From: Senimuribacter intestinalis
GTDB lineage: Bacteria; Bacillota; Clostridia; Peptostreptococcales; Anaerovoracaceae
Length of the DNA stretch: 64,000 nucleotides
Reading direction: 5' to 3'
Assembly: GCA_943192975.1 (NCBI GenBank)
Contig: CALPCJ010000013.1
Span: forward strand, 29,604 to 93,603
Both the position numbers and the translations under genes were made by a program. A model generated the notes under the pieces. The model was not told the DNA's origin, searched no databases, and was given only the letters and a program-made list of their open reading frames with translations. Below are positions 24,434-31,963 of the stretch, in pieces (position 1 is the first letter of the stretch; the number at the start of each line of letters is the position of its first letter).

Positions 24434-24717
24434 CTTTTTAACCTAAATTGTGATTTTTTTATAAAAGTGTATAAGATTTTGCTTCTTTCAGCTCTTTCAT
24501 ACTGCTGTGTCTCCAAAAATCTTTGATAAACCCTCGGTATTGCCTCATAAAATGCAGTATTTATGTATGTATCTTCCAATATTTCCAAAAACTTTATGCA
24601 GAAGTGCTCTATTGCTGAATGCAATTTATACATTTATCCAAGATTTTTTGATTTTCGGTTAAGATTTAATGATTCACTTATACACTTTTTTTGCGAATAT
24701 CCGTTTTAGGTTAAAAG
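24434..24717. repeat. MITE-like element with ~41-bp terminal inverted repeats
   Basis: The left end (24434-24475) runs CTTTTTAACCTAAA, 19 nt, GTGTATAAG. The right end (24677-24717) is its inverse with the same 19-nt gap (CTTATACAC ... TTTAGGTTAAAAG). The ends match over about 27 of 41 positions, with the outer and inner blocks perfect. The 200-bp interior is AT-rich; an 83-codon frame (24382-24633, minus) overlaps it but shows no family. The ends are different from those of the elements at 14.2 and 63.6 kb. Confidence 0.5.
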
Positions 24718-24765
24718 CAGTCTCCACTCGCTTAATGCTCTATTTATACAACCATTAAAAATAGA

Positions 24766-24795
24766 AAAAAGAGACAGGTTTAACTCTGTCTCTTT
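24766..24795 (-). terminator. terminator of the str operon (after tuf)
   Basis: AAAGAGACAG (24768-24777) with CTGTCTCTTT (24786-24795), 8-nt loop, followed on the minus strand by a long T run. Confidence 0.9.
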
Positions 24796-24813
24796 CATAA
24801 TGCGAACTTGCAA

Positions 24814-26007
24814 TTATTCGATGATCTCAGTAACAACGCCGGAACCTACTGTTCTGCCGCCTTCTCTGATCGCAAATCTCAGTCCTTCTTCGATTGCAAT
24901 CGGGGTGATCAACGCAATTGTCATGGTTACGTTATCTCCTGGCATACACATTTCTGTTCCTTCTGGTAACTGCAGGTCTCCTGTTACGTCTGTTGTTCTG
25001 AAATAGAACTGTGGTCTGTATCCGTTAAAGAACGGAGTGTGTCTTCCGCCTTCTTCTTTCTTCAGTACGTATACTTCGCCCTTGAACTTTGTGTGCGGAT
25101 GAATGGTTCCCGGTTTTGCCAGTACCTGTCCTCTTTCGATTTCTGTTCTCTGCACACCTCTAAGCAGTGCTCCTACGTTATCTCCTGTTTCTGCCTGGTC
25201 TAACAGCTTTCTGAACATTTCCAGTCCTGTTACGACTACGCTTCTCTTTTCTTCTGTTAAGCCGATGATTTCTACTTCTTCACCAACTTTCAGTACGCCT
25301 CTTTCTACTCTTCCTGTTGCTACGGTTCCTCTTCCTGTGATGGAGAATACGTCTTCTACTGGCATCAGGAACGGCTTATCGTTTGCTCTTTCTGGTTCTG
25401 GAATGTAGCTATCTACTGCTTCGAACAGTTCTACTATCTTATCTCCCCATGGTCCTTCTGGGTTCTCTAATGCGCCCAGTGCGGATCCTCTGATGATCGG
25501 TGTGTCATCTCCTGGGAATTCATATTCGTCAAGCAGTTCTCTGATTTCCATTTCTACCAGATCCAGCAGTTCTTCGTCATCTACCATGTCGCACTTATTT
25601 AAGAATACTACGATGTATGGTACGCCTACCTGTCTGGACAGCAGGATATGCTCTCTTGTCTGCGGCATCGGTCCGTCTGTTGCTGCGCATACCAGGATTG
25701 CGCCGTCCATCTGTGCTGCTCCTGTAATCATGTTCTTTACATAGTCAGCGTGGCCCGGGCAGTCTACGTGTGCGTAGTGTCTATTCGGTGTTTCGTATTC
25801 TACGTGTGCTGTAGAAATGGTGATTCCTCTTTCTTTTTCTTCTGGTGCTTTGTCGATCTGGTCGAATGCTACCTTTTCACCCAGCTGATATCTCTGATAC
25901 AGGGTGGTTGTGATTGCTGCTGTCAGCGTTGTCTTACCATGGTCTACGTGACCAATGGTTCCGATATTGATATGCGGTTTGGTTCTCTCAAATTTTGCTT
26001 TTGCCAT
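24814..26007 (-). CDS. tuf: elongation factor Tu
   Basis: 397 residues, full length. GTPase that delivers aminoacyl-tRNA to the ribosome. G1 GHVDHGKTT, the switch region RGITI, G3 DCPGHADY, G4 NKCDMVDD, and domain 2/3 to the C terminus VVTEIIE. AGGAGG before the ATG. Last gene of rpsL-rpsG-fusA-tuf, 78 bp after fusA, with a strong terminator behind it. Confidence 0.99.
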   Translation of the reverse strand: MAKAKFERTKPHINIGTIGHVDHGKTTLTAAITTTLYQRYQLGEKVAFDQIDKAPEEKERGITISTAHVEYETPNRHYAHVDCPGHADYVKNMITGAAQMDGAILVCAATDGPMPQTREHILLSRQVGVPYIVVFLNKCDMVDDEELLDLVEMEIRELLDEYEFPGDDTPIIRGSALGALENPEGPWGDKIVELFEAVDSYIPEPERANDKPFLMPVEDVFSITGRGTVATGRVERGVLKVGEEVEIIGLTEEKRSVVVTGLEMFRKLLDQAETGDNVGALLRGVQRTEIERGQVLAKPGTIHPHTKFKGEVYVLKKEEGGRHTPFFNGYRPQFYFRTTDVTGDLQLPEGTEMCMPGDNVTMTIALITPIAIEEGLRFAIREGGRTVGSGVVTEIIE

Positions 26008-26085
26008 TTTTGTTTTCCTCCTAATGATAGGTCTGCCCCAGTCGCTAGTCCGAAAGGACAGACCGCTAAAGGTTAATTTATAATT

Positions 26086-28155
26086 TTATTTATTTCCAAT
26101 TTTTTCAACTAAGCTGTCAGGCAATTTTTCGAAGTGGTCCATCTGCATTACATATACACCACGACCCTGAGTCTTGGAACGCAGGTCGGTTGCATAGCCG
26201 AACATTTCGGACAGAGGTACCATACCTCTTACTGCAACAACGCCGTTGTTCATGTCAGAACCTTCGATTCTTCCTCTTCTGGAGGAGATATCGCCGATTA
26301 CATCACCCATATATTCTTCAGGAACTGTAACTTCAACTTTGAAGATTGGCTCCAGAAGAACTGGTTTTGCCTTCTTAGCTGCTTCTCTAAATGCCATGGA
26401 AGCGGCAACCTTAAATGCCATTTCAGAGGAGTCGACTTCATGATAGGAACCATCGTACAGTTCTACACCAACGTCTACTACCTGATATCCTGCAATAGGA
26501 CCGTTTTCCATTGCTTCTTTGATACCGTCTTCAATCTTAGGGATGTATTCCTTAGGAATTGCACCACCGACGATATTGTTGACAAATTCAAAGCCTGCAC
26601 CCGGTTCTCTCGGATAAACTTTGATCTTAACATGACCGTACTGACCGTGACCACCGGACTGTTTAGCATACTTGTGGTCAACATCAGCGTTGGAAGAAAT
26701 AGTTTCTTTGTAGGATACCTGAGGTTTACCTACGTTTGCTTCTACCTTAAATTCACGCAACAGTCTGTCTACGATGATTTCCAAGTGAAGTTCTCCCATG
26801 CCGGCAATGATTGTCTGTCCGGTATCTTCGTTTGTATAGGTCTTGAAAGTTGGGTCTTCTTCTGCCAGCTTAGCCAGCGCAATGCCCATCTTTTCCTGAC
26901 CTGCCTTGGTCTTAGGCTCGATTGCGATTTCGATTACTGGATCTGGGAATTCCATGGATTCCAGAATGATCTCATGTTTTTCATCGCAAAGTGTATCACC
27001 AGTTGTAGTATCTTTCAAACCTACTGCAGCAGCAATATCTCCGGAGTAAACCTTGTCGATTTCCTCTCTCTTGTTTGCATGCATCTGCAGGATTCTTCCG
27101 ATTCTGCCCTTCTTACCCTTTGTAGAGTTGTAGATATAGGAACCGGAATCCAGTGTACCGGAGTAAACACGGAAGAATGCCAGCTTACCAACAAACGGGT
27201 CAGCCATAATCTTAAATGCAAGTGCTGAGAACGGTTCGTTATCATCAGCGTGTCTTACGTCTTCTTCTCCAGTATCTGGGTTAACACCCTTAATAGGCGG
27301 AATATCAACTGGGGACGGCATATAGTCGATGACTGCGTCCAGCATCATCTGTACGCCCTTGTTTCTATATGCACTGCCGCAAAGCATCGGAACCATTTCG
27401 CAGGCAATCGTCTGCTTTCTGATGGTATCTTTCATTTCTTTTACGGTCAGTTCCTCGCCTTCCAGGAATTTCATCATCAGTTCTTCGTCACATTCAGCAA
27501 CGGATTCTACTAATTTTTCTCTCCATTCTGCGGCAAGTTCCTTCATATCGTCAGGAATCTCAGTGATTTCAAATTCCTGTCCTAGTTCATCTTTGTAAAT
27601 CTCTGCTTTCATTTCTACCAGGTCGATAATTCCAACGAAACTATCTTCCGCACCGATAGGAAGCTGAACAGGCACTGCATTTGCTTTCAGTCTGTCCTTA
27701 ACCATGTCAACTACTCTGAAGTAGTTTGCTCCTAAAATGTCCATTTTGTTTACAAAAATCATTCTAGGAACACCGTACTTTTCAGCCTGTCTCCAAACTG
27801 TTTCGGACTGCGGTTCAACACCGCCCTTTGCACAAAGTACAGTTACTGCTCCATCCAGTACTCTCAGGGAACGTTCTACTTCTACTGTAAAGTCAACGTG
27901 ACCCGGGGTATCGATGATGTTGATTCTATGGTTCTTCCACTGTGCTGTAGTTGCTGCAGAGGTAATTGTAATACCACGTTCCTGTTCCTGTTCCATCCAG
28001 TCCATTGTAGCTGCACCATCGTGGGTTTCGCCAATCTTATGAGTTCTTCCTGTATAGAAAAGGATACGCTCCGTGGTAGTGGTCTTTCCGGCGTCGATGT
28101 GCGCCATGATACCAATGTTTCTTGTTTTCTCAAGTGAAAACTGTCTACCAGCCAT
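26086..28155 (-). CDS. fusA: elongation factor G
   Basis: 689 residues, the standard five-domain EF-G. GTPase of translocation. G1 AHIDAGKTT, G2 RGITITSAATT, G3 DTPGHVDF, G4 NKMDILGA, and domain IV beginning VSYKETISSNADVDHKYAKQ. GGAGG seven bases before the ATG. Lies 41 bp after rpsG in the str operon. Confidence 0.99.
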   Translation of the reverse strand: MAGRQFSLEKTRNIGIMAHIDAGKTTTTERILFYTGRTHKIGETHDGAATMDWMEQEQERGITITSAATTAQWKNHRINIIDTPGHVDFTVEVERSLRVLDGAVTVLCAKGGVEPQSETVWRQAEKYGVPRMIFVNKMDILGANYFRVVDMVKDRLKANAVPVQLPIGAEDSFVGIIDLVEMKAEIYKDELGQEFEITEIPDDMKELAAEWREKLVESVAECDEELMMKFLEGEELTVKEMKDTIRKQTIACEMVPMLCGSAYRNKGVQMMLDAVIDYMPSPVDIPPIKGVNPDTGEEDVRHADDNEPFSALAFKIMADPFVGKLAFFRVYSGTLDSGSYIYNSTKGKKGRIGRILQMHANKREEIDKVYSGDIAAAVGLKDTTTGDTLCDEKHEIILESMEFPDPVIEIAIEPKTKAGQEKMGIALAKLAEEDPTFKTYTNEDTGQTIIAGMGELHLEIIVDRLLREFKVEANVGKPQVSYKETISSNADVDHKYAKQSGGHGQYGHVKIKVYPREPGAGFEFVNNIVGGAIPKEYIPKIEDGIKEAMENGPIAGYQVVDVGVELYDGSYHEVDSSEMAFKVAASMAFREAAKKAKPVLLEPIFKVEVTVPEEYMGDVIGDISSRRGRIEGSDMNNGVVAVRGMVPLSEMFGYATDLRSKTQGRGVYVMQMDHFEKLPDSLVEKIGNK

Positions 28156-28196
28156 TACATTTCCTCCATTTTTTTATGAAATTGAAGAAAGTGAAA

Positions 28197-28667
28197 TTAC
28201 CATCTGAAGTGTGCAAATGCCTTGTTAGCTTCTGCCATCTTATGTGTATCTTCTTTCTTCTTTACAGATGCGCCAGTGTTATTTGCTGCATCCATTAATT
28301 CTTTTGCCAGTCTTTCAGACATAGTCTTTTCGCCTCTAAGTCTGGTGTACTTCGTCAGCCATCTCAAACCTAAAGTCTGTCTTCTTTCCGGTCTTACTTC
28401 AATAGGAACCTGATAGTTTGCACCACCGATTCTTCTTGCTTTTACTTCTAAAACAGGCATGATATTGTTCATTGCCTTTTCGAATACTTCCAAAGGTTCT
28501 TCGCCGGTTGCTTCCTTGATTCTATCGAAGGCGGAATATACAATCGACTGTGCTGTACCTTTCTTTCCGTCAAGCATGATGCTGTTGATCAGTTTTGCTA
28601 CAACAACACTGCCGTATACTGGATCTGGAAGTACTTCACGTTTTGGTGTGTTACCTTTTCTTGGCAC
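28197..28667 (-). CDS. rpsG: 30S ribosomal protein S7
   Basis: 156 residues. Primary 16S rRNA-binding protein of the small-subunit head. MPRKGNTPKREVLPDPVYGS, the LINSIMLDGKKGTAQSIVY helix and the C-terminal HKMAEANKAFAHFRW are diagnostic. The start codon is GTG, with GAGGAGGGAAG upstream. A small overlapping ORF (28651-28758) ends inside its first codons. Unusually distant (456 bp) from rpsL. Confidence 0.99.
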   Translation of the reverse strand: MPRKGNTPKREVLPDPVYGSVVVAKLINSIMLDGKKGTAQSIVYSAFDRIKEATGEEPLEVFEKAMNNIMPVLEVKARRIGGANYQVPIEVRPERRQTLGLRWLTKYTRLRGEKTMSERLAKELMDAANNTGASVKKKEDTHKMAEANKAFAHFRW

Positions 28668-28758
28668 TTCTCTTCCCTCCTCGCTTGATAATTTCGCATA
28701 AGGCGTTGTTGCTGCACTCGTCGCATTCGCTACCGTACTTAAGTACGCGGCGCTTCAT
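28651..28758 (-). CDS. possible 35-residue Cys-containing peptide overlapping the rpsG start
   Basis: Open frame MKRRVLKYGSECDECSNNAL ... ending KRSAKKR. It begins four bases after GGAGGAGC and overlaps the start of rpsG by 17 bp. It carries a C-x2-C then C pattern and many basic residues. Most of it is encoded inside the palindrome 28687-28794, so it may be an accidental frame in a mobile palindrome. If translated, it would couple to rpsG. Confidence 0.25.
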   Translation of the reverse strand: MKRRVLKYGSECDECSNNALCEIIKRGGKRSAKKR

Positions 28759-28794
28759 GCTCCTCCTGCGCGCCTAGCCTTATGCGAAATTATC
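28687..28794. repeat. large palindromic element in the rpsL-rpsG spacer
   Basis: Perfect 18-bp arms GATAATTTCGCATAAGGC (28687-28704) and its inverse (28777-28794) enclose 72 bp containing the palindrome GTACTTAAGTAC. Adjacent CTCGC/GCGAG extends the stem. In the str mRNA this forms a very stable hairpin just upstream of the rpsG ribosome site. Composition (GC-rich, few A/T runs) differs from its surroundings, suggesting insertion. Confidence 0.7.
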
Positions 28795-28859
28795 GGCGCG
28801 AGAGTATGCTCTTCTCTCATGCCACTCCTCTTTCTATAAGGCTTGCCTTATCATTGAAA

Positions 28860-29012
28860 TTACCTGCACAATTGTTCTAACTGATTTTCTAATTGCACAT
28901 TCTCTTCACCCATACGCAAAAGCGCAGGATTACTCTGGAATCGCCCTGCAATTAAATAGGCGTCCAGTCTTACGGGGGTACTCGACTTCCTTCCAAGGAG
29001 CCGCGAGCGCAC
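28860..29012 (-). CDS. possible 50-residue protein between rpsL and rpsG
   Basis: Frame from GTG 29012 (AGGA six bases upstream, in-frame TAA immediately before) to TAA 28860, coding for a peptide with the tail SNPALLRMGEENVQLENQLE followed by QLCR. The C-terminal half is amphipathic and protein-like (Glu/Leu/Asn-rich). I do not recognise a family. It would be the second gene of the str operon. Start and reality are uncertain. Confidence 0.35.
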   Translation of the reverse strand: MRSRLLGRKSSTPVRLDAYLIAGRFQSNPALLRMGEENVQLENQLEQLCR

Positions 29013-29123
29013 TTAATATCCTGTCGTACCATGCCAGAGGCTGTACATCCTGCCAGCATCAATATTATATATATTAAGGGCTCTTTCTATTCCCGATTCA
29101 TTCTTTACTTGTAAGAAATATTC

Positions 29124-29540
29124 TTATTTCTTCTTAGGTCTCTTAGCACCGTACTTGGAACGAGCCTGATTTCTGTTGTTTACGCCGGCAGTGTCCAGTG
29201 TACCTCTGATGATGTGATAACGCACACCTGGGAGGTCCTTAACTCTTCCGCCTCTAATCAGCACTACGCTGTGTTCCTGCAGGTTGTGACCGATACCAGG
29301 AATATAAGCGGTTACTTCGATACCGTTGGACAGACGTACTCTGGCAACCTTTCTAAGAGCGGAATTCGGCTTCTTAGGGGTTACAGTCTTAACTGAAGTG
29401 CACACGCCTCTCTTCTGTGGTGAGTTGGTGTTAGTTGCTACTCTTCTTAAAGAGTTCATACCCTTACCGAGAGCAGGAGCGGTTGACTTCTTAACAGAAC
29501 TGGTTCTGCCCTGACGTACTAATTGGTTAATAGTAGGCAT
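29124..29540 (-). CDS. rpsL: 30S ribosomal protein S12
   Basis: 138 residues. Decoding-site protein. PTINQLVRQGR at the N terminus, then TPKKPNSALRKVARVRLSNG and GHNLQEHSVVLIRGGRVKDL. Both lysines whose mutation gives streptomycin resistance (in PKKPNSALRK and GRVKDLPG) are wild type. AAGGAG before the ATG. First gene of the str operon. Confidence 0.99.
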   Translation of the reverse strand: MPTINQLVRQGRTSSVKKSTAPALGKGMNSLRRVATNTNSPQKRGVCTSVKTVTPKKPNSALRKVARVRLSNGIEVTAYIPGIGHNLQEHSVVLIRGGRVKDLPGVRYHIIRGTLDTAGVNNRNQARSKYGAKRPKKK

Positions 29541-29582
29541 TCGTTTCTCCTTTCTTTTTAAACTTTATTTTCACAATCAAAC

Positions 29583-29607
29583 TGACCCTAAATCACTTCT
29601 AGGGTCA
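29583..29607 (-). promoter_or_regulatory. leader hairpin of the str operon
   Basis: Perfect 8-bp stem TGACCCTA/TAGGGTCA (29583-29590, 29600-29607) with a 9-nt loop, in the transcribed leader between the promoter and rpsL. No T run follows, so it is not a terminator. It could serve mRNA stability or autogenous control. Confidence 0.45.
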
Positions 29608-29629
29608 ATTTCATTCGAAACGCTCTAAT

Positions 29630-29658
29630 ATTTTATCACATATTTTTTCCAAGTGCAA
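29630..29658 (-). promoter_or_regulatory. str operon promoter
   Basis: Minus-strand TTGCAC (29653-29658), 17-bp spacer, TAAAAT (29630-29635). This gives rpsL its own promoter, as expected because rpoBC are not upstream here. Confidence 0.7.
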
Positions 29659-29785
29659 GGAAATTATTCCTGATTTTGCTGCAAATTTAGCCGAAGGTGT
29701 GGGAACAATCTTTGACTTCTAAAAATCTCTATTCCGTTTAGACACACAGGTGAAACCCCTAAAAAGTATATAATGCCATCCACCT

Positions 29786-30679
29786 TCAGTTCAAAGAAGG
29801 ATTTACATGAACCATACAATGCTTGATATTCTCATCACTGCGCTCAATCGTCGCATGGACGTCTTCTGCAATCGTATGCGCATTCTTAAGGCTCAGTTCG
29901 CCATCTACCTGAATTTCCACATCTACATACATTTTCGCACCAAATTGTCTCGTCTTGATATCATCAATATCGATCACACCCTGCACATTTTTAATTTCCT
30001 GCTCCATGTTCTGTATGATGCTGTCATCGCAGCTTTTATCCACCATTTTATCCACAGTCTCAAAGAAAATATCTACAGCAATCTTGATAATAAAAATACA
30101 AATTACAATACTTGCAATAGGATCCAGAACTGCAAATCCCATACGAGCGCCGGCAATTCCAATCAAACTGCCCACAGAGGAGAATGCATCAGATCTGTGG
30201 TGCCAAGCTTCCGCTTTCAGAGAAACCGAATTGATTTTCCTAGCTGCAATAATCGTATACCAGTACATACCTTCCTTTACAAGGATGGACACCACCGCCG
30301 CTGCAAGCGCAAGGGTTCCGGGCGCTGCAACAGTTGCCCCAGCTCTGATAGAAAGCACCGTTTTTATCCCTGCATATCCAATTGCAATGCCAGCCAGCAC
30401 AAGTATATTTGCAAGAAGCAGCGCAATGACACATTCCATTCTTTCATGACCGTAAGGATGCTCCTTATCTGCCTTTTTTCCAGAAAGATGTGCGCCTAAA
30501 ATCACCAGTCCTGTGCCCAAAACGTCTGAACCGGAATGGATTGCATCAGAAATCATAGCATGGGAATTGGCAATGACTCCAGCCACCAGCTTGACTGACG
30601 CCAACAAAATATTCCATACAAGACTCACATTGGAAACACGAATGATTACTTGTTTGGCGTCATCTTTTTTATATTCCAT
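29786..30679 (-). CDS. cation diffusion facilitator (CDF) metal exporter
   Basis: 297 residues. Six membrane helices then a cytoplasmic domain. Metal-site motifs MISDAIHSGSDV (helix 2) and AWHHRSDAFSS (helix 5) are those of CDF proteins, which export divalent metals (Zn, Mn, Fe, Co) in exchange for protons. Good GAGGAG before the ATG. It begins 19 bp after the cyuA-like gene, so it is probably the last gene of the sigma-54 operon. Confidence 0.9.
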   Translation of the reverse strand: MEYKKDDAKQVIIRVSNVSLVWNILLASVKLVAGVIANSHAMISDAIHSGSDVLGTGLVILGAHLSGKKADKEHPYGHERMECVIALLLANILVLAGIAIGYAGIKTVLSIRAGATVAAPGTLALAAAVVSILVKEGMYWYTIIAARKINSVSLKAEAWHHRSDAFSSVGSLIGIAGARMGFAVLDPIASIVICIFIIKIAVDIFFETVDKMVDKSCDDSIIQNMEQEIKNVQGVIDIDDIKTRQFGAKMYVDVEIQVDGELSLKNAHTIAEDVHATIERSDENIKHCMVHVNPSLN

Positions 30680-30698
30680 ACTTTTCAGCTCCTCAAAA

Positions 30699-31955
30699 TT
30701 AATTGGAAATCATCATATTCAATATTTCCGTGTCAGTATTCTTCATCCCTTCTTTTCCCAGTCTCCATATGTTTTCAATGGTCTCCTCAGCGGATTCTTC
30801 AACCAGCCCTTCTCCATCCTGAAATCTGCTGCCATCTATGGCAAGTTCCCTGGCCATAATTGACGCATCTAGGGCAGATGCAATCTTTGCAGCACAGGAT
30901 GCTTTCGCACCATCACATACGATACCCGAAACATTTCCCAGGGTGTTGATCACACCATTGGAAATCACATCAAAAGAGTCGTCATACAGAAAACTGATAC
31001 CAGCACCCGCACCGCAGGCAGCCCCCACGACGCCACAAAAAGCTGATAATTTTCCGATCCCTCTTTTGATATGTATTGCTACTAAATTGCTGAGAATCAG
31101 CGCGCGATACAGCTTTTCATCCGATACACCTAAATATTCTGCGTACTTAACAACGGGAACAGATACGGTGATCCCCTGGTTTCCGCTGCCTGAATTGATT
31201 ACTACCGGCAGTTCACAACCTGCCATTCTGGCATCAGAGCCTGCTGCCGCATATGCCTTTGCAACTTCACGAATCTCATGGTGTCTGTGTTTCAGAATGC
31301 TTTTTCCCACGTTTGCACCATACTGATTCTTTATGCCCTCTTCAGAAATCGCTTTATTATACTGAATCTGACGGTCTATGTATGGAATCAATTCCGCAAT
31401 ATCGCCTTCTCTGGCAAAATCATAGATTCCTTTCAGATCCATAATCTTTTCCTCTTCCTCGAAATCATGGAAGGACTCACTTTCGCTTTCGAGAATCGAC
31501 TGTCCGTCTCTGGCAACTTTGACAATGTTTGTATGCCATTGCGAAATCACGACCTCCGCACAGTGGGTGCCGTCAGAAATAATCATATCAATGTACAGAT
31601 TCTCAACACCCGCAGCCAACTCTACAGAACAGATGCCCTTTTCGAGATACTGAACCATTGTCGCAACCTGTTCTTCCGTAATGCCCTTCAGAACCTCCAG
31701 CTTGTCATCCGGGTTTCCCCACAGTACGCCCAAAAGTGCGCTGGTCTCTATGCCTCTCATATCTTTCGTGGATGGCACAATCACGCCTTTCACATTTTTG
31801 ATGATATTTCCGCTGCAGCGAACCAACACCTTCTCCGGAACATTTCCCAGTACTTTTCTGGCGACTGCCCCTGCATATGCAATCGCAATAGGTTCTGTAC
31901 ACCCCATGGCGGGCATCAGTTCCGTTTCCAATATTCTAATATATGCATTTTTCAT
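30699..31955 (-). CDS. cyuA: L-cysteine desulfidase / L-serine dehydratase-like protein (CyuA, UPF0597)
   Basis: 418 residues from ATG 31955 (AAGGAG 11 bases upstream). A GTG at 31967 extends it by four residues but has no spacing to the ribosome site. Family motifs are MPAMGCTEPIAIAYAG near the N terminus, INSGSGNQG and the C-terminal CDGAKASCAAKIASAL. The conserved cysteines bind an iron-sulfur cluster. CyuA-type enzymes cleave L-cysteine to pyruvate, sulfide and ammonia in anaerobes. Located directly after the enhancer-binding regulator, so probably its target enzyme. Confidence 0.87.
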   Translation of the reverse strand: MKNAYIRILETELMPAMGCTEPIAIAYAGAVARKVLGNVPEKVLVRCSGNIIKNVKGVIVPSTKDMRGIETSALLGVLWGNPDDKLEVLKGITEEQVATMVQYLEKGICSVELAAGVENLYIDMIISDGTHCAEVVISQWHTNIVKVARDGQSILESESESFHDFEEEEKIMDLKGIYDFAREGDIAELIPYIDRQIQYNKAISEEGIKNQYGANVGKSILKHRHHEIREVAKAYAAAGSDARMAGCELPVVINSGSGNQGITVSVPVVKYAEYLGVSDEKLYRALILSNLVAIHIKRGIGKLSAFCGVVGAACGAGAGISFLYDDSFDVISNGVINTLGNVSGIVCDGAKASCAAKIASALDASIMARELAIDGSRFQDGEGLVEESAEETIENIWRLGKEGMKNTDTEILNMMISN

Positions 31956-31963
31956 ATGTTTGT

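Noticed and set aside
24382..24633. 83-codon minus-strand frame in the gene-poor stretch
   Set aside because: It overlaps the inverted-repeat element, has no ribosome site and no family resemblance; it may be a decayed fragment but cannot be supported as a gene.
26134..27228. 364-codon plus-strand frame inside fusA
   Set aside because: Antisense to fusA, which has continuous family-typical sequence; the frame is a codon-bias artefact.
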